A stretch of 7,512 nt of DNA from an uncultured Kordia sp. (GTDB lineage Bacteria; Bacteroidota; Bacteroidia; Flavobacteriales; Flavobacteriaceae): positions 1-7,512 of the forward strand of contig CAJXHW010000084.1 in assembly GCA_913054565.1 (NCBI GenBank), read 5' to 3'. Below, in pieces: positions 5,902-7,512 of this stretch (the first letter of the stretch is position 1; the number at the start of each line of letters is the position of its first letter). The notes beneath the pieces are model-generated. The model was not told where the DNA came from. It did not search any database and saw only the letters and a program-made list of their open reading frames with translations. A program made the position numbers and the translations under genes.

Positions 5902-6324
5902 ATGAATTTACAAAAAGCATTAACAGTAGCTATAGCAGTTATTAGTGTTATCGGTCTTGCGTTTTGGATTATGATCATCAAAGGTGGTGATGATAGTTCA
6001 GCAATAGATATGATGCTTTGGTTAGGAAAAATATTAGTGTTTGCAGCTGCTGGTATAGCAATTGTATTATCATTAAAAAATATTGCCTCTAACCCAGCAA
6101 AAATTAAAGTTGCAGGAATTGCACTAGTTGCTTTATTAGCAATGGTAGGAATTAGTTACGCAATGTCTTCAGGACAAGAAGTTTTAAGTGATACAGGAGA
6201 ACAAATGGTTTCTGAATCAGGATCTAAAATGGTAGGAACAGGATTAAGAGTATTCTATCTTTTAATAATTGTTGCATTAGGTGCAATGGTTGCATCTGGA
6301 GTAAAGAAAGCTTTAAATAAATAA
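5902..6324 (+). CDS. Small four-helix inner-membrane protein of unknown function in exbB-exbD operon
   Basis: I do not recognise a named family. The 140-residue protein has four predicted hydrophobic segments: about 7-26, 37-58, 67-88 and 113-134. The loop between segments 1 and 2 carries acidic GGDDSSAID. The longest loop (89-112, MSSGQEVLSDTGEQMVSESGS) is acidic and serine/glycine-rich, without cysteines. The C-terminus is basic (VKKALNK). By the positive-inside rule both termini and the SLKNIASNPAKIK loop would be cytoplasmic, and the acidic loops periplasmic. It lies 68 nt after exbB behind a hairpin and 3 nt before exbD1, so it is co-expressed with the motor. An accessory or assembly subunit of the ExbBD complex is the natural inference; nothing in the sequence shows activity. 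The four segments do not carry the ExbB or ExbD signature motifs. Confidence 0.85.
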   Translation: MNLQKALTVAIAVISVIGLAFWIMIIKGGDDSSAIDMMLWLGKILVFAAAGIAIVLSLKNIASNPAKIKVAGIALVALLAMVGISYAMSSGQEVLSDTGEQMVSESGSKMVGTGLRVFYLLIIVALGAMVASGVKKALNK

Positions 6325-6327
6325 ATT

Positions 6328-6960
6328 ATGGCAAAAAGATCAATACCTGAAGTGAACGCAGGATCTATGGCAGATATTGCTTTCTTGCTGCTTATTTTCT
6401 TCTTAGTAACTACAACTATTGAACAGGATAATGGTATCACACGTAAACTTCCTAGATGGGAAGAAGTGCCGCCACCAAACCCTCCTGTAATTAAGAAGAA
6501 AAACATCTTTACAGTTGTTGTTAATAAGGACGATAAAATGTTAGTTGAAGATGAATTAATGGAATTAAAAGACTTGAAAAAGGCTGCCATGGAATTCATT
6601 GACAATGGTGGAGGAAAAAGTGCTGAAGGAGAAACATGTGACTATTGCCAAGGAGCAAGAAGTCCAGAATCTTCAGATCACCCGTCAAAAGCAATTATCG
6701 CTCTTAAAAATGAACGTGAAACAACCTATAGTACTTATGTTGCCATTCAAAATGAATTGGGGGCAGCCTATACGGACTTACGTAATAGAGAGGCAGTTAG
6801 GATGTACGGAGCAGGAAACACTTATACTGTGATGAATGCTATTTATAAAGATCCTAAAGTTAAAGATGACGCGTTAAAAGCTAAGTTGGAAACACGTTTG
6901 GATAAGTTAAAAAAGATGTATCCTCAGATTATTTCTGAAGCTGAATCTAAATCTAATTAA
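6328..6960 (+). CDS. exbD: ExbD/TolR-family motor subunit, long form with CxxC insertion
   Basis: The force-generating partner of ExbB: a short cytoplasmic N-terminus, one transmembrane helix (about 14-31, SMADIAFLLLIFFLVTTT) and a periplasmic domain. Asp16 in this helix is at the proton-carrying position (Asp25 in E. coli ExbD). The LP dipeptide after the helix (KLPRWEE) and a proline-rich stretch PPPNPPV (48-54) follow. At 210 residues it is about 70 longer than E. coli ExbD. The extra length is an insertion near 93-120 (GGGKSAEGETCDYCQGARS) with Cys104 and Cys107 as a CxxC in the periplasmic part, plus a charged helical C-terminal tail (170-210). I recall similar long ExbDs in other Flavobacteriia but could not check. 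It starts 3 nt after the four-helix gene, and exbD2 starts 5 nt downstream. No separate regulatory site is visible. Confidence 0.92.
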   Translation: MAKRSIPEVNAGSMADIAFLLLIFFLVTTTIEQDNGITRKLPRWEEVPPPNPPVIKKKNIFTVVVNKDDKMLVEDELMELKDLKKAAMEFIDNGGGKSAEGETCDYCQGARSPESSDHPSKAIIALKNERETTYSTYVAIQNELGAAYTDLRNREAVRMYGAGNTYTVMNAIYKDPKVKDDALKAKLETRLDKLKKMYPQIISEAESKSN

Positions 6961-6965
6961 GAATT

Positions 6966-7436
6966 ATGGCAAAGTTTAAAAAGAAAAAAGATGGCGAATT
7001 GCCACAGGCTTCTACGGCGGCTTTACCAGATATCGTATTCATGTTATTATTCTTTTTCATGACAGTTACTGTTATGAAAGATAGTTCGCTAATGGTAGAA
7101 AATAAATTACCAGCAGCTGATGATATTGAAAAGTTAGATCGTAAAAATGATAAAGTAATGTATATCTATGCAGGGAAACCAGCAGCTGGATATGAAAAAT
7201 TTGGTACTGAAGCAGTTATTCAGTTAAATGATAAAATTGCAAAACCATCAGATTTAAAACAATTTATTCACTCTGAAATTGCATTAAGAGATGAAGCAAT
7301 TGTTCCTTATATGGTTACAGCTTTAAAAGTAGATAGGAATGCTAATATGGGGCTTGTGTCTGATATTAAGCAAGAACTACGTAAGGCAAATACATTAAAA
7401 GTAATGTATATTGCTAATACAAAAACTGAACAATAG
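6966..7436 (+). CDS. exbD: ExbD/TolR-family motor subunit, second paralogue
   Basis: A second ExbD, 156 residues, directly after the first. A lysine-rich cytoplasmic start (MAKFKKKKDGELPQ) leads into a single transmembrane helix, about 18-37 (AALPDIVFMLLFFFMTVTVM), with the conserved helix aspartate at Asp22. The NKLPAADD segment then mirrors the LP motif of exbD1. The periplasmic domain is closer to the standard length and has the typical late strand pattern (VPYMVTALKVDRNANMGLVSDIKQELRKA). It has no cysteines, unlike exbD1. Having two different ExbDs next to one ExbB suggests that the two single helices inside the ExbB pentamer pore are a heterodimer, whereas E. coli uses a homodimer; this is inference from gene order. 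It is the last gene of the operon, ending with TAG 28 nt before a strong terminator. Confidence 0.92.
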   Translation: MAKFKKKKDGELPQASTAALPDIVFMLLFFFMTVTVMKDSSLMVENKLPAADDIEKLDRKNDKVMYIYAGKPAAGYEKFGTEAVIQLNDKIAKPSDLKQFIHSEIALRDEAIVPYMVTALKVDRNANMGLVSDIKQELRKANTLKVMYIANTKTEQ

Positions 7437-7464
7437 GATTTTTAAATCTTAATTTTATAAGTAG

Positions 7465-7489
7465 CGTCCTGAGAAATCAGGACGTTTTT
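7465..7489 (+). terminator. Intrinsic terminator of the exbB-exbD operon
   Basis: A perfect 8-bp stem CGTCCTGA/TCAGGACG (7465-7472 with 7477-7484) is capped by a GAAA (GNRA) tetraloop and followed at once by TTTTTATTTAT. This is a textbook Rho-independent terminator, 28 nt after the exbD2 stop, and no other gene is visible before the window ends. Confidence 0.92.
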
Positions 7490-7512
7490 ATTTATAAACC
7501 TCTAAAGATTTT

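Noticed and set aside
6255..6605. Minus-strand open frame spanning the four-helix gene and exbD1
   Set aside because: It is antisense to two well-supported genes and its low-complexity Ser/Ile/Phe content reflects the complement of membrane-protein codons.
6599..6832. Alternative-frame open stretch inside exbD1
   Set aside because: It lies wholly within a strongly supported gene and encodes no recognisable motif; the exbD1 frame continues through it with conserved content.
5099..7436. Possible Zorya-like defence system based on a MotA/ExbB-type motor
   Set aside because: The ExbB lacks the long cytoplasmic tail of ZorA, the partners are ordinary ExbDs without a ZorB-type peptidoglycan-binding domain, and no helicase or nuclease effector gene is adjacent.

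Overview
The window looks like an ordinary chromosomal stretch from a member of the Bacteroidota, most likely a Flavobacteriaceae species. The DNA is AT-rich and Shine-Dalgarno-like sequences are largely absent. A Bacteroidota-type promoter (TTG, 17 nt, TAnnTTTG) can be read directly. The protein set is also flavobacterial in style: an Mrp ATPase lacking its CxxC, an ExbB with an extra N-terminal hydrophobic segment, and two consecutive ExbD paralogues. No tRNA, rRNA, CRISPR array, insertion sequence or integrase was seen.

Layout. (1) Positions 22-1392, + strand: an iron-sulfur module of an Mrp/ApbC-type P-loop ATPase followed 3 nt later by a small NifU C-terminal-type scaffold. It ends at a perfect 22-bp inverted repeat (1404-1452) that can terminate transcription from both sides. 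(2) Positions 1448-1882, - strand: a small single-domain retropepsin-like aspartyl protease, convergent with the scaffold gene and divergent from tatD. (3) Positions 1927-4908, + strand: tatD-family nuclease, a lysophospholipid-acyltransferase-like protein with a TTG start, and a type I asparaginase whose start overlaps the acyltransferase stop. (4) Positions 4909-5098: a 190-bp gap with a possible AT-rich terminator and a weak promoter candidate. (5) Positions 5099-7436, + strand: exbB, a small four-helix membrane protein of unknown function, exbD1 and exbD2. A GAAA-tetraloop intrinsic terminator (7465-7489) closes this operon.

How the genes fit together. Mrp and the NifU-like protein probably cooperate in Fe-S cluster carriage. 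ExbB and the ExbDs form a proton-driven inner-membrane motor, presumably energising TonB-dependent outer-membrane transport, although no tonB or receptor gene is inside the window. TatD, acyltransferase and asparaginase are housekeeping enzymes without an obvious shared pathway.

Nothing here is clearly a new defence or mobile system. The items most worth checking are the four-helix protein embedded in the exbB-exbD operon, the 46-nt hairpin between exbB and that gene, the CxxC-bearing insertion in ExbD1, the CxxC-less Mrp paired with a CxxC-bearing scaffold, and the acyltransferase whose active-site motif is HX5D rather than HX4D and whose TTG start coincides with a TAnnTTTG box.
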